Assembly: GCA_003520425.1 (NCBI GenBank)
Contig: DOUU01000377.1
Location: 5,716 to 12,384, forward strand
Length of the DNA stretch: 6,669 bases
Reading direction: 5' to 3'
Origin: Deltaproteobacteria bacterium
GTDB lineage: Bacteria > Myxococcota_A > UBA9160
Positions 1 to 6,003 of this stretch are shown one piece after another; within the stretch, counting starts at the first letter, position 1, and every line of letters begins with the position of its first letter. The position numbers were made by a program, and so were the translations under genes. The notes under the pieces were generated by a model, which worked only from the letters and a program-made list of their open reading frames with translations, was not told the origin of the DNA and did not search any database.

Positions 1-1
1 G

Positions 2-709
2 GCGGCTCCGTTGTGCGCCGGTTTTGCGGCGGCCCTCGCGGACCAGTCCACGCCGCCTCTCGCGTTTGAGGACCTCGCCGCCTCGCCGCTTAGCGACCTC
101 GTGCGTCCGCTGCTCGTCGAGCTCGGGAGCGATACGGCTGTGATCACCTACTTGAAGGGCGTTCGGGATCCGAAGGTCCTCGAAGCGGCCCTCGCCCCGG
201 TCGGCGGAGTGCACTTCTTCGACCAGCGGAAGTTCCTAAACGACGTCTACGCCGAGTTTCGGAAGACCACCCTCGAGCAGCTCTTCATCGGCAATGGCCT
301 CGTGATCCTCTTGCTGCTCGTGCGCTACCGGCGGCTCCGCCCCGCCGTCGCCGCCTTCTTTCCCTGTGCGCTCGTGGTGCTCGTGCTCCTCGGGTCCCTT
401 GCGGCTCTAGGGGTCGAGACGAATCTGATCCATGTCGTGGGCCTCGACATGGTGATGGGAATGGGTGTCGACTATGGGATCTTCGTGGTCGACAGCGCCA
501 CCGACCCTGAGGAAATGGGCACGACCATGCTCTCGGTGTTTGTCGGTAGCTTCACCGCAATCCTCACCTTCGGCGTGCTTGCGATCTCCCGGCATCCCGC
601 CCTTCGCGCCCTCGGGGTGACGATCGGAGGAGGGCTCCTGCTCTCGTTCTTGCTGGCGCCGTTCGCGCTCTTGCTGATGGAAGCCCGGGCGCCACGCGCA
701 GATGCGTAG
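2..709 (+). CDS. MMPL/RND-family exporter, C-terminal part (5' end outside window)
   Basis: The reading frame is open from the window edge to a TAG stop, so this is the last 235 residues of a larger protein. The visible part has the end of a soluble, presumably periplasmic, domain (about residues 1-90). Five hydrophobic segments follow (about 94-108, 116-135, 141-164, 174-195, 202-226), matching TM8-TM12 of the RND fold. The third segment carries GMGVDYGIFVVD. Its Asp-Tyr pair corresponds to the intramembrane DY pair used for proton relay in TM10 of MmpL-type transporters. The protein is expected to sit in the inner membrane and use proton motive force to export a lipid or polyene-lipid product. 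It overlaps the following DUF3261-type lipoprotein gene, a pairing typical of aryl-polyene-type clusters. A TTG codon at 11 is not taken as the start, because the family is usually about 750-800 residues or more. The family call is firm; the substrate is inferred. Confidence 0.88.
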   Translation, partial: AAPLCAGFAAALADQSTPPLAFEDLAASPLSDLVRPLLVELGSDTAVITYLKGVRDPKVLEAALAPVGGVHFFDQRKFLNDVYAEFRKTTLEQLFIGNGLVILLLLVRYRRLRPAVAAFFPCALVVLVLLGSLAALGVETNLIHVVGLDMVMGMGVDYGIFVVDSATDPEEMGTTMLSVFVGSFTAILTFGVLAISRHPALRALGVTIGGGLLLSFLLAPFALLLMEARAPRADA

Positions 710-1223
710 CTCCGCGTACGCGATGATGGTGGGCGCGGTACTCGCGGCGCCGCTTGCGGGCTGCGCCTCGGCGGGCCTTGCGCTCTTGCGCGCACTCCCG
801 GATCGCGGCCGCGAGTGCCCGGGCCCGCTCCTCCCGACCGAGGAGATGCGCGGGGATTTTCTCTTGCGGCAGAATGTCCGGGCTAAGGGTGAGGGCCTCG
901 ATTGGGCCCTCACCCTCGTGTCGCAAAAGCGCGGGCAAACCCTGGTGCTGGTCGGTCTCGACCCCTTTGGCGCGAAGCAGTTCACGCTCACCCAGCAGGG
1001 CACGGCCGTCACGGTCGAACGGCCGAACGGCCGGCTCCCGCTTCCCCCGATCAATCTCCTGCGCGATCTTCATCGCACGCGCTTTCGCCGTCCCGAAGCG
1101 CCCCCCGAGCCGGGGGTCACGATCGTGTCCGACTCGGCCGATAGCGTGACGATCCGCCATGCCGCGTGCGGATACGACGCGACGTTCGTGACGGTGAAGG
1201 ACGAGCCGCTGCCCGCACCCTGA
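702..1223 (+). CDS. DUF3261-type outer-membrane lipoprotein
   Basis: This is a 173-residue predicted lipoprotein. It has a short hydrophobic signal and a clear lipobox (LAGC, Cys21 becoming the lipidated N-terminus). The mature part contains a LVLVGLDPFG segment (about 81-90) followed by KQFTLTQQG, then LPLPPINLLRDLH (about 112-124). This order resembles DUF3261 proteins, where a 'VGLTPLGQ..F.L' strand and a PP..LL.DLQ-like helix follow each other. Members of that family sit beside MMPL exporters in aryl-polyene and related pigment clusters and are thought to assist transfer of product in the periplasm or at the outer membrane; the biochemical role is not firmly known. The ATG overlaps the exporter stop by 8 bases and there is no good Shine-Dalgarno at normal spacing, so translation is probably coupled to the exporter. 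The DUF3261 assignment is by motif memory, not by a search. Confidence 0.75.
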   Translation: MRSSAYAMMVGAVLAAPLAGCASAGLALLRALPDRGRECPGPLLPTEEMRGDFLLRQNVRAKGEGLDWALTLVSQKRGQTLVLVGLDPFGAKQFTLTQQGTAVTVERPNGRLPLPPINLLRDLHRTRFRRPEAPPEPGVTIVSDSADSVTIRHAACGYDATFVTVKDEPLPAP

Positions 1224-1228
1224 AGGGA
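1223..1228 (+). promoter_or_regulatory. Ribosome binding site of the small lipoprotein gene
   Basis: AAGGGA lies 8 bases before the ATG at 1237 and overlaps the last base of the preceding stop codon. It supports translation of the otherwise unrecognised 99-residue lipoprotein gene from this start. Confidence 0.6.
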
Positions 1229-1236
1229 TCCCGACC

Positions 1237-1536
1237 ATGGACCTGCGGATCGCGACCTCCCTCGCGCTTGCTCTCCTCGCTCTGGCTTGCGCCCAGACGC
1301 AAGGGGAGGCGGGCAAGCCAGGAGCGACCCCCCCGCGCCTTCGCTGCCGGACAGAGTTTGAGTACCGCCCCGGCCCGCTCGGCACGGTGGGCCAGACCGT
1401 CCCCGTTCAGAAATGCGAGCCCGTCGAGGTTCCGACGCTCGCGCCCGGCGAGCTCCCGACTCCGGGCGGGACGCCGGCCCCCACCACGCAAACGGTGCCG
1501 GCCCGCAAGAGCGACGAGCCGGCGGGCGAGCCATGA
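1237..1536 (+). CDS. Small Pro-rich predicted lipoprotein, function unknown
   Basis: This is a 99-residue product that I do not recognise. The N-terminus is a compact lipoprotein signal: MDLR, a hydrophobic stretch of Ala and Leu, then lipobox LALAC with Cys18 as the predicted lipidated residue. The mature part is about 80 residues and hydrophilic. It has two further cysteines, Cys37 and Cys60, flanking RTEFEYRPGPLG and able in principle to form one disulfide. A Pro/Thr/Ala-rich tail from about residue 66 to the end looks disordered and could reach through the periplasm. The gene has a good ribosome binding site, lies 13 bases after the DUF3261-type gene and overlaps the next gene by ATGA. 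It is therefore likely to be a real operon member. It may be an envelope accessory of the exporter; that is inference from position and lipidation only. Confidence 0.72.
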   Translation: MDLRIATSLALALLALACAQTQGEAGKPGATPPRLRCRTEFEYRPGPLGTVGQTVPVQKCEPVEVPTLAPGELPTPGGTPAPTTQTVPARKSDEPAGEP

Positions 1537-2465
1537 AGCTTTGCGGCGCGACCGTCGCCGTGACGGGCGCAAGCGGCTTTCTCGGGCGCTACCTCGTTCG
1601 GGCACTCGCCCTGCGTGGTGCGCGCGTGGTGGGCGTCGTGCGCGCTCCCGAGCGAGCGAGCGACCTTCTTGCGCTCGGGGTCGAGCTGCGCCGCGCGGAC
1701 CTCGCCGCGCCCGAGAGCCTCGCCTTGGCCTTTGCCGGCGCAGACGCCGTCATCTCGAACGCGGCCCTGCTCTCGCTTCGGCCGCGGGCGTGGCGGGAGT
1801 TCGTGCGCACGAACGTCGATGGCACGGTGCATGTGTTCGAAGCCATGGCTGCAAAAGGCGTGCGCAGAGCCGTGCAGATCTCCTCGGTCTCCGCCTATCG
1901 CGACTATCGGCCTCCGGTCGAGGAGGACCACCCGCTCTACGAGGCCGCGACGCGCGGCCACCGCTTCAACGCCTACGGGCTCTCGAAGGCGCTCTCCGAG
2001 CGTGCGGCCTGGCAGCTCGCGCAACGCGCAGGGATCGCGCTCACCGCGCTGCGCCCCCCGGGCATCTACGGGGCGTTCGATCGAAACTTCACGCGCGTCC
2101 ACAAGCTTCTTTTGACACGAACTCCTGTCACCTTCTATCCCGTGTTCATGCGCCTGTGCCTCGTCTATGCCGGCGACGTGGCCGATGCCGCGGTGCGCGC
2201 GCTCGAGAACCCGATCGCCGAGGGCAAGGCGTACAACGTGCCCGGCGATGACCTCTCGACCTGGGCGTTCGCCAGGGCCTGGAGGCGCGCGGGCGGAAGG
2301 GCGGGGCTTTGCATCCCCCTGCCGCTCCCCTACCGGAGAATCTATTCGGGCGAGCGCATCCGGAAGGACCTGGGCTGGCGGCCCCGGCCCTACGAGGCGG
2401 GGATCCGGGAGCTCTTGGAAATGGAGTCGGCGGCGGAGTACACGGGGCGGAGAGCCCTCCCCTAG
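1533..2465 (+). CDS. Extended SDR: NAD(P)-dependent epimerase/dehydratase family
   Basis: This is a 310-residue protein of usual length for extended short-chain dehydrogenases. The N-terminal Rossmann fold shows TGASGFLG (residues 11-18), the GxxGxxG dinucleotide-binding loop. Further along are DL at 56-57 after the third strand, N94 in RTNVDGT, Ser117/118/120 around the active-site strand (QISSVSAY), and the catalytic Tyr148-x-x-x-Lys152 (YGLSK). RPPGIYG (174-180) and the YAGDVADA segment (212-219) are typical of the epimerase/3-beta-hydroxysteroid-dehydrogenase branch. It should carry out NAD(P)-linked oxidation, reduction, epimerisation or dehydration of a sugar, polyketide or acyl substrate; the substrate cannot be read from the sequence. 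The ATG at 1533 overlaps the previous stop by 4 bases. An upstream extension of the frame is possible, but it lacks the family fold and would run over the lipoprotein gene, so this start is preferred. Confidence 0.87.
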   Translation: MKLCGATVAVTGASGFLGRYLVRALALRGARVVGVVRAPERASDLLALGVELRRADLAAPESLALAFAGADAVISNAALLSLRPRAWREFVRTNVDGTVHVFEAMAAKGVRRAVQISSVSAYRDYRPPVEEDHPLYEAATRGHRFNAYGLSKALSERAAWQLAQRAGIALTALRPPGIYGAFDRNFTRVHKLLLTRTPVTFYPVFMRLCLVYAGDVADAAVRALENPIAEGKAYNVPGDDLSTWAFARAWRRAGGRAGLCIPLPLPYRRIYSGERIRKDLGWRPRPYEAGIRELLEMESAAEYTGRRALP

Positions 2466-2466
2466 C

Positions 2467-3033
2467 GTGCAGCCCGGCCGCGCATCGTCTATCCCTCCCC
2501 GGGTGCGCGTTGCGGCCCGTTTTGTCCTCGCGGCGGCGGTCTTGCTCGCACCTGCGGCGGTGCGCGCCGACGGCCTCGCGTGGACGCCCTACGAGTCCGA
2601 GACGGGGCGTTTCCGGGTCCTCCTTCCGGCGGCTCCCGTGCCCACGAGCGGCGCTTTCGAGACCCGTGCGGGGTCGGTCCCCGAGGTTGGGGTCGAGACG
2701 GAGACCGCCGACCTTGTCGTCAAGGTCGAACACCACGACCTTCCCCGGCTCGCCTGCCTCTTGTTGCCCGACGAGCGGATTCTCGAGTTCGCCGCGTCCG
2801 GCTTGCTGCGCGATCGGCACGGTCGCCTCGAGAGCGAGGAGCCGACCCTCTTCCAAGGCCATCCCGGACGCATGCTGCGCTACCTGCGCAGCGACCTCGG
2901 GGATCGGGAGGAGGAGGCGCGGCTCGTGCTGGTCGGTCACCGGCTCTACATTGCCCTCGCGCGCGCGCAGGGATCCGATGCGCGCGAACCCATCGGGCGC
3001 TTTTTCGACTCACTCGAGATCTGGGAGGACTGA
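2467..3033 (+). CDS. Exported protein of unknown function (GTG start)
   Basis: This is a 188-residue product counted from GTG at 2467, one base after the preceding stop. It has an Arg-rich start, a hydrophobic core (about 18-31) and AVRA-D, a good signal peptidase I site after residue 34, so the mature protein is probably periplasmic. There is no Cys at the cleavage point, so it is not a lipoprotein. The mature domain begins WTPYESETGRFRVLLPA and ends with LVLVGHRLYIALAR followed by RFFDSLEIWED. I know this layout ('Y.S..G.F.V..P', then 'G.PGR..R', then 'L.G.RLY', then 'RF.DSF.L') from uncharacterised secreted beta-rich proteins of high-GC Gram-negatives, but cannot name a family. A second GTG at 2503 would give a 176-residue form with a shorter signal region and is an equally fair start. 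Neither has a well-placed Shine-Dalgarno, so coupling to the SDR gene is likely. Confidence 0.75.
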   Translation: MQPGRASSIPPRVRVAARFVLAAAVLLAPAAVRADGLAWTPYESETGRFRVLLPAAPVPTSGAFETRAGSVPEVGVETETADLVVKVEHHDLPRLACLLLPDERILEFAASGLLRDRHGRLESEEPTLFQGHPGRMLRYLRSDLGDREEEARLVLVGHRLYIALARAQGSDAREPIGRFFDSLEIWED

Positions 3034-3036
3034 GCG

Positions 3037-3987
3037 ATGGCGAGGCCGTTCCGTTTCGGTTTGCAGGTCCACCATCTTCCGCCCGAGGCGTGGAGCGAGC
3101 GGGTGCGACGCTTCGAGGCGCTCGGCTACTCGTCGCTCTTCTGCCCCGACCACTTCGGGCCGCAGTGGGACCCGACGGTGCTCATCACGGCGGCAGCAGC
3201 GGTGACGCAGCAGCTCAAGGTCGGGACGCTCGTGTACGACGTCGACTACCGCCACCCGGTGATTCTCGCCAAGGCTGCAGCCTCCCTGCACCTCGTTTCC
3301 CGCGGCCGCCACGAGTTCGGAATCGGCGCCGGCTGGATGCAGAGCGACTACGAGCAGGCGGGCATGACCTATGACCGGCCGGGGGTGCGCATCGAACGCC
3401 TCGCCGAGGCCCTCGAGATCATCCGCTCCATGTGGGCGAACGAGCGCACCTCGTTTGCGGGCAAGCACTACCAGGTGAAGGAGATCGCGCAGGCCGCGAA
3501 GCTCTCGCGGGGAGAGCGTCCGAAAATCCTGATCGGCGGAGGAGGACCGCGTGTGCTTCGGCTGGCCGGTCGATGCGCCGACATCGTGGGCATCAATCCC
3601 TCCATGCCCGAGGGCAAGGTGACCCCGCAGACGGCGGCCGATCTCGTGCCTGAGCGCGTGCGGGAAAAGGTCGGCTGGGTGCGCGAGGGTGCCGAGGGCG
3701 CGGGACGCGCCTTCGAGGAGATCGAGCTCAACTCCCTGGTGTTCGTGGTGGCGATCGCAGACGATGTGCGCGGCCTGCGCAGTGCCGTCGCCAAGAGCAC
3801 CGGGATGACGGAGTCCCAGATCGCGGAGTGCCCCATGTTCCTCACCGGCTCCCCGGCGGAGATCCGCGAGAAGCTCGAGAAGCAACGCGAGCAGACCGGC
3901 ATCAGCTACATCGTGATCCAAGGCGACGAGATGGATCGGGTCGAGCGCTTCGCGGAGACGATTGTAAGGCCGCTCAGCGGGAGGTAG
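3037..3987 (+). CDS. LLM-class (luciferase-like) oxidoreductase, probably F420-dependent (MSMEG_2516-like)
   Basis: This is a 316-residue TIM-barrel protein of the bacterial luciferase/F420-dependent oxidoreductase class. Family features in order are: FRFGLQ at the first strand (residues 5-10), ALGYSSLFCPDHFG (28-41), KVGTLVYDVDYRHP (61-74), GRHEFGIGAGW (90-100), YDRPGVRIERL with a following helix (112-122), FAGKHY (140-145) and KILIGGGGPRVLRLA (163-177). The YRHP, GAGW and GGGGPRVLRLA combination is what I associate with the 'MSMEG_2516 family' of probable F420-dependent oxidoreductases. Cofactor F420 rather than FMN is inferred from that resemblance. The substrate is unknown. A strong GGGAGGA (3023-3029) lies 7 bases before the ATG, and the gene starts 3 bases after the previous stop. 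Its last 14 bases overlap the end of the convergent membrane-protein gene. Confidence 0.88.
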   Translation: MARPFRFGLQVHHLPPEAWSERVRRFEALGYSSLFCPDHFGPQWDPTVLITAAAAVTQQLKVGTLVYDVDYRHPVILAKAAASLHLVSRGRHEFGIGAGWMQSDYEQAGMTYDRPGVRIERLAEALEIIRSMWANERTSFAGKHYQVKEIAQAAKLSRGERPKILIGGGGPRVLRLAGRCADIVGINPSMPEGKVTPQTAADLVPERVREKVGWVREGAEGAGRAFEEIELNSLVFVVAIADDVRGLRSAVAKSTGMTESQIAECPMFLTGSPAEIREKLEKQREQTGISYIVIQGDEMDRVERFAETIVRPLSGR

Positions 3988-4585
3988 CTGCGGAAGCGGG
4001 AGGGCTTGCGAGCCTGCGCTTTCGCACCGTGCGCAGCGCGTACTCGCCGGCGAAGAGCGCACCCATCAGGAGATAGGCGACAACGCCGGTGTAGAACGTC
4101 CACCACGCGAGCGGCGCCGCGACGGCGAGAGCGGTCACGGCTCCCGTGTTCGCGAAGAAGAACACGCACCACGCGATCGTCGCCTGCCGGCAGTGGGGAA
4201 CCATCTCCTCGAGGAAGCCTCCGCCGCTCACCCGGCGGGCGACGCGCTCGATCATGGGCGGCCCGTGCCACAGGGTCGCTCCGAAAAAGCCGAAAAGGCC
4301 GAGACTCACCAGGGCGGGCAGCAAGAGGAGCGCGAGCTCCTTGCCCTGCGCGAGGGCGAGGAGCGCGGCGCTCGCCCCGAGCGCATGCTGTGCGGCAAGG
4401 GGCCGGAGCGGCTCGTGCCCGAAGGCGCGGCGGACAAGAAACGAGAGCGCAAGGCCGAAGAGCACGGCGGCGGCGGCGAGGCGCGGCCCGGTGTGCTCGA
4501 GCAGGACGCGCAGGGCAAAGGGGTAGACGACCACCGCGGGGATCGCGGCGACGCGCAGCGCAGCGCCCAGGCTCACTCTTCCCAT
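3974..4585 (-). CDS. COG4648-type polytopic inner-membrane protein
   Basis: This is a 203-residue membrane protein with about five or six hydrophobic segments (roughly 8-28, 35-51, 63-80 weak, 82-103, 135-158, 161-182). The conserved-looking C-terminal half reads HGPPMIERVARR (107-118), then an Ala/Phe-rich membrane segment with FFFANTGAV, then FYTGVVAYLLMGALFAGEY (164-182) and a basic tail. This 'PPPLIERLAR...FF..N......Y.G..AYLLMG.LFAGEY..R' pattern is how I know the COG4648 predicted membrane proteins found in aryl-polyene and xanthomonadin clusters, usually next to the AMP-ligase as here. The molecular function is not established. The frame is open far upstream, but the ATG at 4585 is chosen: it has an AAGG ribosome binding site, the membrane-protein sequence begins there, and the residues before it are out-of-frame shadow of the ligase. 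It overlaps the ligase gene by 13 bases. Confidence 0.82.
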   Translation of the reverse strand: MGRVSLGAALRVAAIPAVVVYPFALRVLLEHTGPRLAAAAVLFGLALSFLVRRAFGHEPLRPLAAQHALGASAALLALAQGKELALLLLPALVSLGLFGFFGATLWHGPPMIERVARRVSGGGFLEEMVPHCRQATIAWCVFFFANTGAVTALAVAAPLAWWTFYTGVVAYLLMGALFAGEYALRTVRKRRLASPPASAATSR

Positions 4586-6003
4586 CGCACGACCTTGCCG
4601 GAAGGCGTGGTGCGGAGCTCTTCCACGAAGGTGAACTCGCGCGGGATTTTGTAGCCGGGCAGGCGCTCGCGGCACAGCGCCACGAGCTCCGCACGCGGTG
4701 GCGGCGCGGCGCGGTCGGCGGGCTCGATCTCCGCCACGGGAATGTCGCCGAGATGGGGGTGGCGGCGCGCCGACACGCGGCTGCGACGCACCCCGGGATG
4801 CTCGTCGAGCACCGCCTCCACCTCCTCGCAGAAGAACTTCATGCCCGCGAGGTTGATGCGGTTGGCCCGCCGACCGGCCAGGTGGAGGTCGCCGTCCTCG
4901 TCGAAAAAGCCCTGATCGCCCGTGCGGAATCCGTCCGGCACGAGCACCTCGTGCGCCGGCGTCCAAGGCGAGAGGTAGGCGTCCAGCATGCCCGTGCCTC
5001 GGATGCAGATCTCGCCGGTGTGGTCCGGCCCGCTCCGAGCCAAAGCCCTCCCGTCTTCGCCGCGGAGCCACACCTCGTAGCCGGGCTGAGGTCGGCCGAG
5101 GGCCTGTGGCTTGGTCTCCGCACTCGCGAGGTTGATGACCGGGAGCCCCACCTCGATGATGCCCAGGGCCTGGACGAGCGGGCGTCCAAAGCGAGCGCGA
5201 AACGCCGCGGCCACGTCAGGTCGCAATGCCTCCGCCGTCGACACGGCGAGCCGCACGGTCGCGAGCCCCACCCCCGACGTGTCCTTGGACAGGAGGTTGT
5301 AGTGGAAGGGCGAGGCGTAGAAGACGCTTGCGCGAGCGCGCTCAGCGAGCTCGAGCACGGGGCGGGCGAGCGAGCTCGTGGGGAGCAGGATGCCCGCGCC
5401 GCGCGAGAGATAGAGCAAGATCGACACCACGAAGTGGTGGGCCATGGGAAGGAGCCACATGACACGGTCGTCCGCTCCGATGGCGAGTCCGCGATTTGCG
5501 TTCTCGAGGCGGGCGCAGATTGCGGCGTGCCCGAGGATCACACCCTTGCGCCGGCGGGTCGTGCCCGAGGTAAAGCGCAGGTACGCGGGGCGAAGCGCGC
5601 GGAAGACCTCGTCTCCCTTGCCATCGACAGGGGTGACGTCGGGAAGGCACTGGAGCGAGAGCTCACCGCGCGCCTCCACGAGGTGGTGCAGGTGCGCCTC
5701 GGCGCAGTGGGCCGCGAGGGCTCGAGGCGTGGTGTCCTCGGGGATCGGGACCATGCAGCCGCCGGCGGCCAGGATGCCGAGGGCGGTCTCGACAAAAGAG
5801 AGGCCTTGCTTCGCGACGAGGCCGCAGCGGTCGCCCTGCACCACCCCCTGTGCCCTGAGCCGCTCCTCGATCGCCTCGAAGCGCTCGACGAGCGAGGCGT
5901 AGGACACGGTCTCATCGGGTCTCCCCTCCCCGCCTGCGAGAAGAAGCGCTGGAGCGTCGGGCTGGCTGCGGGCCCGTGCGCGGACGAGGTCGACGACGTT
6001 CAC
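4573..6003 (-). CDS. Stand-alone AMP-binding (ANL) acyl/aryl adenylate-forming ligase
   Basis: This is a 476-residue adenylation enzyme with no carrier-protein domain attached. Core motifs in order are: RFTSGTTRRRKGV (143-155, ATP phosphate loop), MAHHF (187-191), LGIIE (280-284, the A5 position, usually YGxTE), HTGEICIRG (328-336), FRTGDQG (359-365, Asp363 ribose contact), GRRANRINLAGMKF (377-390, hinge) and PSGK (467-470, catalytic Lys470). It should activate a carboxylic acid as the adenylate and pass it to a carrier protein or CoA. The neighbouring COG4648-type gene suggests starter loading, as in aryl-polyene clusters where the related ligase activates a hydroxybenzoate. The substrate here is inferred, not shown. 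The GTG start at 6003 overlaps the FAD gene stop (GTGA) and has a good ribosome binding site. Family identity is firm. The P-loop has Arg where Gly is usual (SGTT-R), and A5 lacks the usual Thr. Confidence 0.92.
   Translation of the reverse strand: MNVVDLVRARARSQPDAPALLLAGGEGRPDETVSYASLVERFEAIEERLRAQGVVQGDRCGLVAKQGLSFVETALGILAAGGCMVPIPEDTTPRALAAHCAEAHLHHLVEARGELSLQCLPDVTPVDGKGDEVFRALRPAYLRFTSGTTRRRKGVILGHAAICARLENANRGLAIGADDRVMWLLPMAHHFVVSILLYLSRGAGILLPTSSLARPVLELAERARASVFYASPFHYNLLSKDTSGVGLATVRLAVSTAEALRPDVAAAFRARFGRPLVQALGIIEVGLPVINLASAETKPQALGRPQPGYEVWLRGEDGRALARSGPDHTGEICIRGTGMLDAYLSPWTPAHEVLVPDGFRTGDQGFFDEDGDLHLAGRRANRINLAGMKFFCEEVEAVLDEHPGVRRSRVSARRHPHLGDIPVAEIEPADRAAPPPRAELVALCRERLPGYKIPREFTFVEELRTTPSGKVVRWEE
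4593..4596 (-). promoter_or_regulatory. Ribosome binding site deciding the start of the COG4648-type gene
   Basis: On the minus strand AAGG sits 7 bases before the ATG at 4585, inside the 3' end of the ligase gene. It favours this internal ATG over much longer in-frame extensions of the membrane-protein gene. Confidence 0.5.

Noticed and set aside
1016..1034. Tandem 8-base repeat (CGAACGGC twice) containing CGGCCG palindromes.
   Set aside because: It lies inside the DUF3261-type coding sequence, encodes a plausible stretch (ERPNGR) and is the kind of short repeat expected by chance at this GC content.
564..1385. A 273-codon open frame on the minus strand opposite the exporter end and the two lipoprotein genes.
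   Set aside because: Arg-rich shadow translation without motifs, while the plus-strand genes have lipoboxes, conserved family segments and operon-like spacing.
1650..1664. Run of CGAG/GCGA repeats.
   Set aside because: Only about three units, in frame within the SDR gene and encoding an ordinary helix; no sign of a regulatory repeat.
3010..4062. A 350-codon open frame on the minus strand opposite the LLM gene.
   Set aside because: The opposite strand encodes a full-length LLM oxidoreductase with its motifs and a strong ribosome binding site. The antisense product has low-complexity shadow composition and no recognisable motif.
4364..4377. Inverted repeat GAGCG/CGCTC that might form a terminator stem.
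   Set aside because: It is within the membrane-protein coding region, far from either stop, and has no T-run.
4586..5071. N-terminal extension of the COG4648-type membrane protein frame.
   Set aside because: The extra residues are basic, low-complexity and antisense-like, and overlap the ligase in another frame. An internal ATG with a ribosome binding site begins the true membrane-protein sequence.
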